From an uncultured Bacteroidaceae bacterium (GTDB lineage: Bacteria; Bacteroidota; Bacteroidia; Bacteroidales; Bacteroidaceae), in NCBI GenBank assembly GCA_944320785.1, contig CALUIR010000015.1:1-61903 (forward strand): a stretch of 61,903 nucleotides of DNA, written 5' to 3'. Shown here piece after piece: positions 46,635 through 53,723 of this stretch. Each line of letters begins with the position of its first letter. Within the stretch, counting starts at the first letter, position 1. Both the position numbers and the translations under genes were made by a program. The notes under the pieces were generated by a model. The model saw only the letters and a program-made list of their open reading frames with translations, searched no databases and had not been told where the DNA came from.

Positions 46635-46665
46635 CAAATATACGGATATTAAACTAAATTGCAAA
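46635..46665 (-). promoter_or_regulatory. Strong promoter of the 6S-like RNA
   Basis: On the minus strand: -33 TTTG (46662-46665), 19-nt spacer and -7 TATATTTG (46635-46642). All consensus positions match. It is about 265 bp from malQ, much too far for an ordinary leader. Confidence 0.8.
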
Positions 46666-46954
46666 TAAAATCGTGAAAAAAATGCGCCTATTTGCGTTTT
46701 ATTGCTCATTTTCTTGCGGAGGTGGATGGATAGGGGTTGTTGTTGGGCAGTACGGTTGAGGTTAGGTGTGGAAACGTGATGTCTCGCGGCTTGTTGTGCT
46801 TTGGGTTCTGTGTGGGGCAAGATATCTTCCGAGGGGTGCGGGTGGCTTGTCGGAATTTGCTATATTTGCCTGCGCATTCCCGGTGGGGAGATGTGCGGTG
46901 CGCGATGTAAAGTCTGCTTTATATATTTATATATTAGGTGTAAAAGTATAAGGA
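46666..46954. other. Gene-free stretch upstream of thiD
   Basis: No gene is seen. A -7 box TATATTTG lies at 46861-46868 and probably serves thiD, though the -33 region is weak. I looked for TPP riboswitch core motifs in front of thiD and found none. Confidence 0.5.
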
Positions 46955-47791
46955 ATGATGAGAAAGGTATATCCCATATTATTGACGGTGGCCGGTTCCG
47001 ACTGTAGCGGTGGGGCGGGCATCTTGGCAGATGTGAAAACGGCATGCGCCCTTGGCGTTTATGCTGCCAGTGTGGTGACAGCGGTGACATCGCAAGATTC
47101 GCGGGGTTTTTTCCGCTCGCACGTGGTGTCGCCGGAGGTTGTGGAAGAACAGTTGCGCACGGTGCTTTCCGACCTGCGTCCCAATGTGGTGAAGATTGGC
47201 ATGTTAGGATCTGAGGAGAATGTGCGTACTGTGGCGCGGACACTCCGCGATTTGTGCCATGCCCCGGTGGTAGTGGATCCAGTGATGGGTAGCACGAGCG
47301 GGGGACGGATGCTCGATGAGAGCGGCGTGGCGGCAATGATAGAAGAGTTGTTTCCGCTCTCCACAGTGGTGACGCCTAATGCGCCAGAGGCTGAGGCGCT
47401 ATCGGGTTGCCGTGTGCGAACGGTGGAGGAAGCTCGTCTTGCGGCTTGCCGCTTGCAAACCTGCGGGCCTGAGGCGGTGTTGGTGACAGGTGGCCACCTG
47501 CCGGGGGAGGAGGTGACGGACGTGCTTTGTGCGGGCTTGAACGATGTGGTGGACTTCCACACGCCGCGCATCGCTACGCGCAACTTGCATGGCACAGGTT
47601 GTACGCTTTCCTCTGCTATCGCCTGCATGCTGGCCATGGGACATCCGGTGAAGAAGGCCGTGGGCTGCGCCATTTCATACATGCACAATGCCATTAGGGC
47701 GGGGGCAGACGTGGATTTCGGTTTCGGGGCGGGGCCGGTGAACCACGGGTATGATCCGGTGCCGATGCATATTTGCGAACTGAAATATTGA
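46955..47791 (+). CDS. thiD: Hydroxymethylpyrimidine/phosphomethylpyrimidine kinase
   Basis: 278 residues, cytoplasmic ribokinase-fold enzyme phosphorylating HMP and HMP-P for thiamine synthesis. The N-terminal signature AGSDCSGGAGILADVKTACALGVYA is clear, with TSQDSRGF next. The anion-hole and catalytic segment GTGCTLSSAIACML appears near 209-222. ATGs at 46955 and 46958 are both possible. No other thi gene is adjacent and no TPP riboswitch is seen, so it may act in salvage. fabD follows under its own promoter. Confidence 0.95.
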   Translation: MMRKVYPILLTVAGSDCSGGAGILADVKTACALGVYAASVVTAVTSQDSRGFFRSHVVSPEVVEEQLRTVLSDLRPNVVKIGMLGSEENVRTVARTLRDLCHAPVVVDPVMGSTSGGRMLDESGVAAMIEELFPLSTVVTPNAPEAEALSGCRVRTVEEARLAACRLQTCGPEAVLVTGGHLPGEEVTDVLCAGLNDVVDFHTPRIATRNLHGTGCTLSSAIACMLAMGHPVKKAVGCAISYMHNAIRAGADVDFGFGAGPVNHGYDPVPMHICELKY

Positions 47792-47818
47792 CCATGACGG
47801 GAGGATTGCTTACCTTTG
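47787..47818 (+). promoter_or_regulatory. Promoter of fabD
   Basis: -33 ATTG (47787-47790), 20-nt spacer and perfect -7 TACCTTTG (47811-47818). The ATG is at 47855. Confidence 0.65.
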
Positions 47819-47854
47819 CGCCGTTTTTCGGATTTTACACTAAAAAACTGAGAT

Positions 47855-48739
47855 ATGAAAGCATTCGTTTTTCCCGGCCAGGGTGCCCAGTTTGTGGGCA
47901 TGGGGAAGGAGCTTTATGAAAGCTCTGCGCTGGCGAAGGATTTGTTTGAAAGGGCGGATGGCATCCTCGGTTACCGCATTACGGATTTGATGTTCAGCGG
48001 GACGGACGAGGATTTGCGCCAGACAAAAGTGACGCAACCCGCCGTGTTCCTCCATTCTGTGGTGACAGCGATGTGCTTGGGCGAGGCGTTCCGGCCAGAT
48101 ATGACGGCAGGCCACTCCTTGGGCGAGTTCTCCGCGCTGGTGGCTGCTGGTGCCCTTAGCTTTGATGACGGCTTGAGGCTGGTACTGGCTCGCGCCCTTG
48201 CTATGCAGAAGGCTTGCGAGGCTCGTCCCTCCACAATGGCAGCCATATTGGGTTTGCCTGATGGAAAGGTGGAGGAAATTTGTAGCCGCGTGTCCGTTGA
48301 AGATATTTGCGTCCCTGCTAACTACAACTGTCCCGGACAGGTGGTTATCTCCGGCACCGTGGAGGGCGTTTCCGCCGCTTGTGCGCTGGCCAAGGAGGAA
48401 GGAGCCAAGCGCGCGCTGCCGCTCAAGGTGGGTGGCGCGTTCCACTCCCCGCTGATGGAGCCAGCCCGCGCTGAGTTGGCTGAAGCTATTCAGCACACCG
48501 AGTTCCATACACCAAAATGTCCTGTCTATCAGAATGTTGACGGCTTACCGCACACCGACTCTGAGGACATCAAGCGCAACCTTGTGTCGCAACTTACATC
48601 GTCCGTTCGCTGGACGCAATCCGTTCTCCGCATGGTAGAGGACGGTGCAGATGAGTTTGTGGAATGCGGTCCCGGCAGTGTCCTCCAAGGGCTCGTCAAA
48701 AAAATAGCACCGGAGGCCAACGCGCACGCTGCGATGTAA
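47855..48739 (+). CDS. fabD: Malonyl-CoA:ACP transacylase
   Basis: 294 residues, cytoplasmic. It loads malonyl groups onto acyl-carrier protein for fatty-acid synthesis. The start FVFPGQGAQFVGMGKELYE is canonical. The nucleophile elbow GHSLGE has Ser88, and the catalytic histidine is in GGAFHSPLM (about H197). QPAVFLHSV and NCPGQVVISG are also family blocks. It stands alone here with its own promoter and a strong terminator at 48831-48857, not in a fab cluster. Confidence 0.97.
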   Translation: MKAFVFPGQGAQFVGMGKELYESSALAKDLFERADGILGYRITDLMFSGTDEDLRQTKVTQPAVFLHSVVTAMCLGEAFRPDMTAGHSLGEFSALVAAGALSFDDGLRLVLARALAMQKACEARPSTMAAILGLPDGKVEEICSRVSVEDICVPANYNCPGQVVISGTVEGVSAACALAKEEGAKRALPLKVGGAFHSPLMEPARAELAEAIQHTEFHTPKCPVYQNVDGLPHTDSEDIKRNLVSQLTSSVRWTQSVLRMVEDGADEFVECGPGSVLQGLVKKIAPEANAHAAM

Positions 48740-48830
48740 GCATGACTCACTTGGCGGGAGCAGGACATTGCCCAGATTGGCTCATGATGGCAAACCTATT
48801 TTGATAGGAATGTCATCTTTTGTAAAAGAG

Positions 48831-48857
48831 AAGCCCCAGCGTGAACTGGGGCTTTTT
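48831..48857 (+). terminator. Intrinsic terminator after fabD
   Basis: AAGCCCCAG (48831-48839) pairs with CTGGGGCTT (48846-48854) across a 6-nt loop, followed by TTTTT. Confidence 0.88.
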
Positions 48858-48953
48858 CGTGCTGTGTGAAAAGGCCGGATACCCCGTTTGGGTACGTTGC
48901 TTGGATGTCGGCCGTATTTTCGTCTTGCTTCTTCCTGTTCCGCCAGACAGCCA

Positions 48954-49427
48954 TCAAACCTCTTTCTCTTTCTCTAATTTGAAGCGGATGCGCAGGATGC
49001 CGTCCTTGTAGTCGTGGCTGGTGATGTGGAACACGCCGATTTCCGACGTGCAGGTCACGTGCGCTCCGATGCAAAGGCAAGCATCATAATTGCCCACACG
49101 CACGATGCGCACGCGATCCGTCGCGTTTTCGGGCAGCCGACCGAGATCGAATTTTTTTGCGACTTCCGCTTGCGTGGCATACTCCGCCGTAACGGGCAGC
49201 CCTTGGCGTATCACGCTGTTCACTTCCTCCTCTACGTGTCGTAGTGCCTCCTCAGAAGGGGCTTCAGGCAAGACAAAGTCCAGCTTGCTTTTCTTTCGTT
49301 CCACATGTGCCGATACGGCACGCCCGCACCCGAAGGCGTTGTCCATCGCCCGGTTCAGGATGTGTTCCGCCGTATGCATCGGCGGGTATTCTTGCTTGTT
49401 GTGAGCGTTCAGCAAAGGTTGTTCCAT
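48954..49427 (-). CDS. AlaX-type alanyl-tRNA editing domain protein
   Basis: 157 residues, cytoplasmic. A free-standing editing domain related to those of alanyl- and threonyl-tRNA synthetases. The first zinc-binding pair is in MHTAEHIL (H18, H22) and the second is in the CIGAHV segment near 118-123, giving the HxxxH...CxxxH pattern. It hydrolyses mischarged Ser- or Gly-tRNA(Ala) in trans (family knowledge). The usual AlaX N-terminal beta-barrel is absent, so it is a short form. It is convergent with fabD. Confidence 0.88.
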   Translation of the reverse strand: MEQPLLNAHNKQEYPPMHTAEHILNRAMDNAFGCGRAVSAHVERKKSKLDFVLPEAPSEEALRHVEEEVNSVIRQGLPVTAEYATQAEVAKKFDLGRLPENATDRVRIVRVGNYDACLCIGAHVTCTSEIGVFHITSHDYKDGILRIRFKLEKEKEV

Positions 49428-49585
49428 GATTCCCGATATGTGAATGTCGCAAAGGTAGCGTTTTTTTCGTAATCTCCAACAGAACGGCCTGTTCCTGTCC
49501 CCGTTTGCGGAACGGAATGCGGCATGCTGTCCGTTCTCCCCTCCCGTTGGCTACCAGGAAGCTGACCTTCGGACTAAACGGGCAT

Positions 49586-49650
49586 AAAAAAAAGGAGTAC
49601 CGCCGTACTCCAATCTTTCGTTAACCTTAAAATCTAATACTATGAAAAAC
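49586..49650 (-). ncRNA. Small RNA, copy B of a two-copy family
   Basis: About 65 nt on the minus strand. The body matches copy A (28652-28719) nearly base for base, with one substitution and one inserted T. It ends in a perfect hairpin GGAGTAC-GGCG-GTACTCC (49594-49611), followed by eight T (plus-strand A-run 49586-49593). The stem sequence differs completely from copy A but the fold is kept. The promoter is at 49657-49687. It lies downstream of the GH13 gene but has its own start, so it is not just that gene's terminator. The rest of 49428-49802 shows no gene. Confidence 0.75.
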
Positions 49651-49656
49651 ACATTG

Positions 49657-49687
49657 CAAAGGTACATAAATTCTGTTTGCCTGCAAG
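49657..49687 (-). promoter_or_regulatory. Promoter of small RNA copy B
   Basis: On the minus strand: -33 CTTG (49684-49687, followed by CA), 19-nt spacer and perfect -7 TACCTTTG (49657-49664). It parallels the copy A promoter. Confidence 0.65.
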
Positions 49688-49802
49688 TGTTCTGTACCAA
49701 AAAAGCATCAAAATAACATACTTTAATAAAATCCTATCCCAATGTGTCAATATTGTAAAGGAAATGTAACCAATGTGTCGGTGCGAATGAGTAGGCGGCG
49801 TG

Positions 49803-51521
49803 TCAGTTCCGCCTGTCCGGGTATGTCTCGAACGTGACCTTTAGGATTTTTCCGCTAGTGGCTTCCACTGACACCTCTGTGGCTTTGTAGGGAAGCAGGC
49901 TAATGTTTTCCTCCTTCCCTGTCAGTAAGTCTGTAGCTCGGCATGCCTCTTTTTGCGGCATGCCTAAATATTCGAACGCGTGCGGCGGGATATTGACCGC
50001 CACGTGGACAGGGTTTCTGTCGAAGTTCACCACGATGAACAGCATCTCTGCCCCGTGCTGGCGGATGAAAGCAAACTGGCGGTGTTCGTTGAACCGCCAC
50101 CCGTTGCAGTTGGCGTAAGTCAGGTCGAAAAATTTGCCTTCGCTCACTGCTTTTTCTTCTCGGCAAAGGTGCAGCAGGCAGGCGTAGAATTGCTGGAGTC
50201 TCCGTGTTTCTTCTGGCAGCAGTTTCCCATCAAACTTGCCGCCGTTTCGCCATTGCCGCACGGTGCTGATGCTCCAATAGTCGAAGATGGAAGTCCGCCC
50301 GTCGCGTCCGCTGAACCCTTCATTATCCATTCCTCGCTCACCAAGTTCCTGGCCAAAATAGATCATGATCGGATTGGTATTCATGCAGGCAGACACGATC
50401 ATGGCAGGGATGCCCCGATGCCCGTTTCCGGCGAAGAAGTCGGATGCGATGCGTTGCTCGTCGTGGTTCTCCATGAAGTTGAGCATGCGGGGGGCAATGT
50501 CTCCTAGGCTTTGCCAACATTGGGTGAGCATGGTAGCGGAGCCGGTGCCGCAAGTGATGTTGCGGAGTGTGTCGTACAGCCCCACTTTGTCGTACAGGTA
50601 ATCGAAGTGACCTCTATGGAGATAATCCCGGTACAAGTTAGGGTTGTACACCTCGGCAATAAACAGGATGCCGGGATAGTATGCTTTGATTTGCGGAATG
50701 ACCCATCCCCAAAATTCCACAGGCACCATTTCTGCCATGTCGCATCTGAATCCGTCTATTTGCTTGCCGGCCCAGAACAGGAGGATGTTTTTCATTTTTA
50801 TCCAAGTGTCCGGGATGGGATGGAAGTGGCAGGCATGCCCATTGGCATAGTCAATCCCATAATTCAGTTTGATGGTTTCATACCAATCGTTGATGGTCGG
50901 GTGTGCATCGAACCGGTCGTTTCCGGTTGCTTTGGCAGGCATTTCTGCATAGGCTTCGTCTGCGCCTGCTTTCATGTCGAATTGTCCTTTTAACGGGACG
51001 GATGGCATGTAATAAAAATTGTTGTGAGGGCTGAATGCCTGTGAGGTGTCATCGTTTTCGCCTAAGTCTATGACCCCTTCAGGTTTTGCATCAGATTTGT
51101 ATTGCCTTGAAACATGATTGGGTACAAAGTCGATGATGGCTTTCAGCCCTGCATGGTGGGTGCGTTTTATCAGGTTTTCGAATTCTTTCATTCTTCCCTG
51201 CACGTCGTTTGCCAAATCAGGGTCCACATCGTAGTAGTCTTTGATTGCATAAGGTGACCCGGCTTTTCCTTTCACGATGGCGGGATGGTCAGGTTGGATA
51301 TTATAACGGCGGTAATCGGTTTGCGTGGCATGTTCAATGATGCCGGTGTACCATACGTGTGTCACTCCTAATTTCTTTATTTCATTCAATGCTTTTATCG
51401 TGAAATCCGACAGTTTCCCGCATCCGTTCTCATCGATGTTCCCGTTGGGGACGCAATGGCTGTTGTTGTTGCCAAATAGCCTTGTAAGTATTTGGTAAAT
51501 GATGATTTTGTTTTCAGGCAT
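49803..51521 (-). CDS. Cytoplasmic GH13 alpha-amylase family protein
   Basis: 572 residues with no signal peptide. GH13 barrel motifs: IIDFVPNHVSRQ (region I), DGFRCDMAEM (region II with nucleophile Asp near 260), FIAEVYNPNLY (region III, acid/base Glu near 287) and FMENHDEQR (region IV, transition-state Asp near 350). All catalytic residues are present. The C-terminal beta-domain ends KILKVTFETYPDRRN. Lacking a signal, it probably works on intracellular glycogen or imported maltodextrins, alongside GlgP, the GT3 synthase and MalQ; exact specificity cannot be stated. It lies 12 bp after the patatin gene on the same strand. Confidence 0.93.
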   Translation of the reverse strand: MPENKIIIYQILTRLFGNNNSHCVPNGNIDENGCGKLSDFTIKALNEIKKLGVTHVWYTGIIEHATQTDYRRYNIQPDHPAIVKGKAGSPYAIKDYYDVDPDLANDVQGRMKEFENLIKRTHHAGLKAIIDFVPNHVSRQYKSDAKPEGVIDLGENDDTSQAFSPHNNFYYMPSVPLKGQFDMKAGADEAYAEMPAKATGNDRFDAHPTINDWYETIKLNYGIDYANGHACHFHPIPDTWIKMKNILLFWAGKQIDGFRCDMAEMVPVEFWGWVIPQIKAYYPGILFIAEVYNPNLYRDYLHRGHFDYLYDKVGLYDTLRNITCGTGSATMLTQCWQSLGDIAPRMLNFMENHDEQRIASDFFAGNGHRGIPAMIVSACMNTNPIMIYFGQELGERGMDNEGFSGRDGRTSIFDYWSISTVRQWRNGGKFDGKLLPEETRRLQQFYACLLHLCREEKAVSEGKFFDLTYANCNGWRFNEHRQFAFIRQHGAEMLFIVVNFDRNPVHVAVNIPPHAFEYLGMPQKEACRATDLLTGKEENISLLPYKATEVSVEATSGKILKVTFETYPDRRN

Positions 51522-51533
51522 ATTTTGATGAAT

Positions 51534-52340
51534 TTATTTCCAAATTGTATTTTTGTTGTCTATCAATTGTCTTAAGATCTCGTTTCCGCATTTATAGCCT
51601 AAGCTGAATATTTCTTCGGCCTTTTCCAGTTCTGTATTGTTGTATCCTTCCAGTCCTGTGGGTTCTATCAGTAAGTCACTCATCATCTTGTCTGCAAATG
51701 TGTTTGCCCGGAACATGAAGTGGTAAGAGCGGAGGGCAATGTTGATGATGTTCCGCTTGTATTCTTTAGGGGCGATGGGGCTGACGTTGATTGCGATTAC
51801 TTTTTCGCAATCGCGTCTGATGACAGACGCAGGCAGGTTCTTGAACACGCCTCCATCCACATAATCGGTGTTGCCGATGCGGATAGGCGTGAAAAGCACA
51901 GGCATGCAGCATGATGCGGCTATCCTTGGGGCAATGTCGCCTGTGCGGAATTGCACGCAAGTTCCATGGTCAAGGTCAGTAGCTGTGACGATGAGCGGTG
52001 TTTTCAAATCTTCCAGTTTTTGCGCTTTCAAGTTGCTCCGTAAGAAGTCCATGAAATCGTCCAACTTCAGCAAACCGGCGGCATTGCGCGACCAGCTGGT
52101 GAGGTCCATGAATTTGTGGTGCGAGAAGAATTGGAGTACTTCATGCGGTTCATTGCCGTCTGCGCAGAACACGCCGGCTAAGGCTCCTGCGCTTACGCCG
52201 GAGATGATGTCCGGCCTGATGTCATGTTCCAGCAAAGCTTGCATCACGCCTAAGTGGGCGAATCCCTTGATGAATCCGCCGCTGAGCGCATAGCCTATCT
52301 TATAAGGCTTATCTGTTTTGATGTCATTGAGGTTTTCCAT
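51534..52340 (-). CDS. Patatin-like phospholipase family protein
   Basis: 268 residues from the ATG at 52340; an upstream in-frame extension has no support. It has the patatin motifs: oxyanion loop LSGGFIKGFAHLG (20-31), nucleophile GVSAG with Ser50, and the dyad aspartate in YVDGGVF near 168. This is the short bacterial form of a serine acyl-hydrolase acting on phospholipids or other acyl esters. No signal peptide, so it is probably cytoplasmic or membrane-associated. It is followed 12 bp later by the GH13 gene, likely one operon, though a functional link is not evident. Confidence 0.93.
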   Translation of the reverse strand: MENLNDIKTDKPYKIGYALSGGFIKGFAHLGVMQALLEHDIRPDIISGVSAGALAGVFCADGNEPHEVLQFFSHHKFMDLTSWSRNAAGLLKLDDFMDFLRSNLKAQKLEDLKTPLIVTATDLDHGTCVQFRTGDIAPRIAASCCMPVLFTPIRIGNTDYVDGGVFKNLPASVIRRDCEKVIAINVSPIAPKEYKRNIINIALRSYHFMFRANTFADKMMSDLLIEPTGLEGYNNTELEKAEEIFSLGYKCGNEILRQLIDNKNTIWK

Positions 52341-52855
52341 CCGGCAATTTTTTTGCGTCACGAAAATACAAAAATCCAAAGAATTGCGCAAAAGAAACGT
52401 TTTTTCTGTATGGCGAATTTCGTTTGCTTGGACTTTTTTCACTTTCTTCTTTCCCAAAACACGGCATTCAATCCGAAAATCCCTTTTTTAGCTGAGCCAT
52501 ATTTCCGGAATGCATTCAAAGCATGTGGCATTCCATCAAACCCACTGTTCTTCTCAGAATTTGAAAATTCTGGTCTTATCGTAGGATAGAAGGTAACATG
52601 TGGACTTGGAAGAACAAACGTCCTATCCATCATCGGATGCTGCAAAGCATCTATGGCACAGTATCAGAAGAAAGCGAATGGCTATTTAAACACCTGCTAT
52701 AAATATAAATTGGAAATAAAGAGGTTCGAATCCTCTGCTCTCACCAAGTTGTTTAATTGTCACCGCCACGAGATGATGAATTGAAATAGTTGGCTGGCTG
52801 CCTTGGCAAAGAGTCCAAAGGATGGAACCGATTTTGCAATTTTATGCCTGAATCC
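52341..52855. other. Gene-free stretch with possible gene remnant
   Basis: No full gene is seen between the patatin and wza-like genes. A 34-codon open frame (52598-52702, starting MWTWKNKRP) ends just before the tRNA-like remnant at 52720-52746. It has no recognisable family and may be the tail of a lost gene. The stretch is AT-richer than its surroundings, as expected at an insertion or deletion scar. Confidence 0.4.
52720..52746 (+). pseudogene. tRNA 3'-end-like fragment, possible attachment-site scar
   Basis: A T-arm with 5-bp stem AGAGG/CCTCT around the loop TTCGAAT (52725-52731), followed by GCTCTCACCA, looks like the T-arm, acceptor strand and CCA of a tRNA. The acceptor part is one base shorter than canonical. 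No matching 5' acceptor strand, D-arm or anticodon arm exists in the 80 bp upstream. Fragments like this are left by integrases that insert into tRNA 3' ends. Confidence 0.5.
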
Positions 52856-52886
52856 GTTGGGGATAAATGAAAAAGTTTTATCTTTG
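52856..52886 (+). promoter_or_regulatory. Promoter of the wza/wzc-like operon
   Basis: -33 GTTG (52856-52859), 19-nt spacer and perfect -7 TATCTTTG (52879-52886). The ATG is at 52919. Confidence 0.65.
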
Positions 52887-52918
52887 CCCAATTATTACGG
52901 TAAAACAACGATTCTTTT

Positions 52919-53701
52919 ATGAGAATAGCTTTAAAAATCTTGACTTTGATGATGTCGGTGGCCGTTGCCGGTTGTGCATCTCATAAGAAAATTCCTTATA
53001 TGATGGATTCAGGCGTGGTGGATGTTTCTGAGGGAAAAAACCTGTATGATGCACGCATTATGCCCAAAGATTTGTTGTCTATTACGGTGAGTTCTGTGGA
53101 TCCAGCCGCTGCTGCGCCCTATAACATGGATGTGCGTGTCTCTGAAGGCCCATCTTCCTCTTCCTCTGGGGGAAGCACTTATCTTGTGGATAATGAAGGG
53201 AACATCCTTTTCCCGGTGTTGGGCGTGTTGCATTTGGAAGGCATGACCAAGCCGGAAGCTGAAAAGTATATCACGGAACGGTTGAAACCCTCTTTCAAGG
53301 AACCGCCTATTGTCAACGTGCGATTGGTGAATTATAAAGTATCCGTGTTGGGCGAAGTCAACAGGCCGGGTACCTTTGTGGTGGCTAATGAAAAAATCAA
53401 TTTGTTTGAGGCTTTGGCCTTGGCGGGTGACATGACTATTTACGGGAAACGTGACAATGTGAAGCTCCTTCGTGAAGGTAGCGATGGAGCAAAAAGCATT
53501 GTGACATTGGATCTCAACAAGAGTGAAATCGTCAATTCGCCTTATTTTTATATGCAGCAGAACGATGTGCTGTATGTGGAGCCGAACAAGGCAAAGGCGA
53601 GAAACGCGGATGTCAGTCAATCCACGTCCCTTTGGATTTCATTTACTTCAGCAATCATATCTTTGGCTAACTTAGTGGTTACTATCGTAAGGTTAAACTA
53701 A
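52919..53701 (+). CDS. Wza-like polysaccharide export lipoprotein
   Basis: 260 residues with lipobox VAG-C19. The polysaccharide-export domain starts at DARIMPKDLLSITVSS and is followed by an SLBB-like domain (SVLGEVNRPGTFVVANEKINLFEALALAGD). A C-terminal hydrophobic helix (LWISFTSAIISLANLVVTIV) is the likely outer-membrane segment. The protein forms the outer-membrane channel for capsule or exopolysaccharide (family knowledge). It lies 22 bp before a Wzc-like co-polymerase/kinase. No flippase, polymerase or glycosyltransferase genes follow, so the export pair is separated from any biosynthesis cluster here. Confidence 0.94.
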   Translation: MRIALKILTLMMSVAVAGCASHKKIPYMMDSGVVDVSEGKNLYDARIMPKDLLSITVSSVDPAAAAPYNMDVRVSEGPSSSSSGGSTYLVDNEGNILFPVLGVLHLEGMTKPEAEKYITERLKPSFKEPPIVNVRLVNYKVSVLGEVNRPGTFVVANEKINLFEALALAGDMTIYGKRDNVKLLREGSDGAKSIVTLDLNKSEIVNSPYFYMQQNDVLYVEPNKAKARNADVSQSTSLWISFTSAIISLANLVVTIVRLN

Positions 53702-53723
53702 TCTTCAATTTGGAGACAGGAAT

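Noticed and set aside
46666-46954. TPP riboswitch before thiD
   Set aside because: None of the conserved TPP core motifs could be found in the leader.
49642-49716. 24-codon open frame starting MKNTLQRY on the plus strand
   Set aside because: It lies antisense to the small-RNA promoter and body and copy A does not keep the frame; the RNA explanation fits better.
52675-52746. Complete tRNA gene
   Set aside because: No 5' acceptor strand, D-arm or anticodon arm can be built; only the 3' end is tRNA-like.
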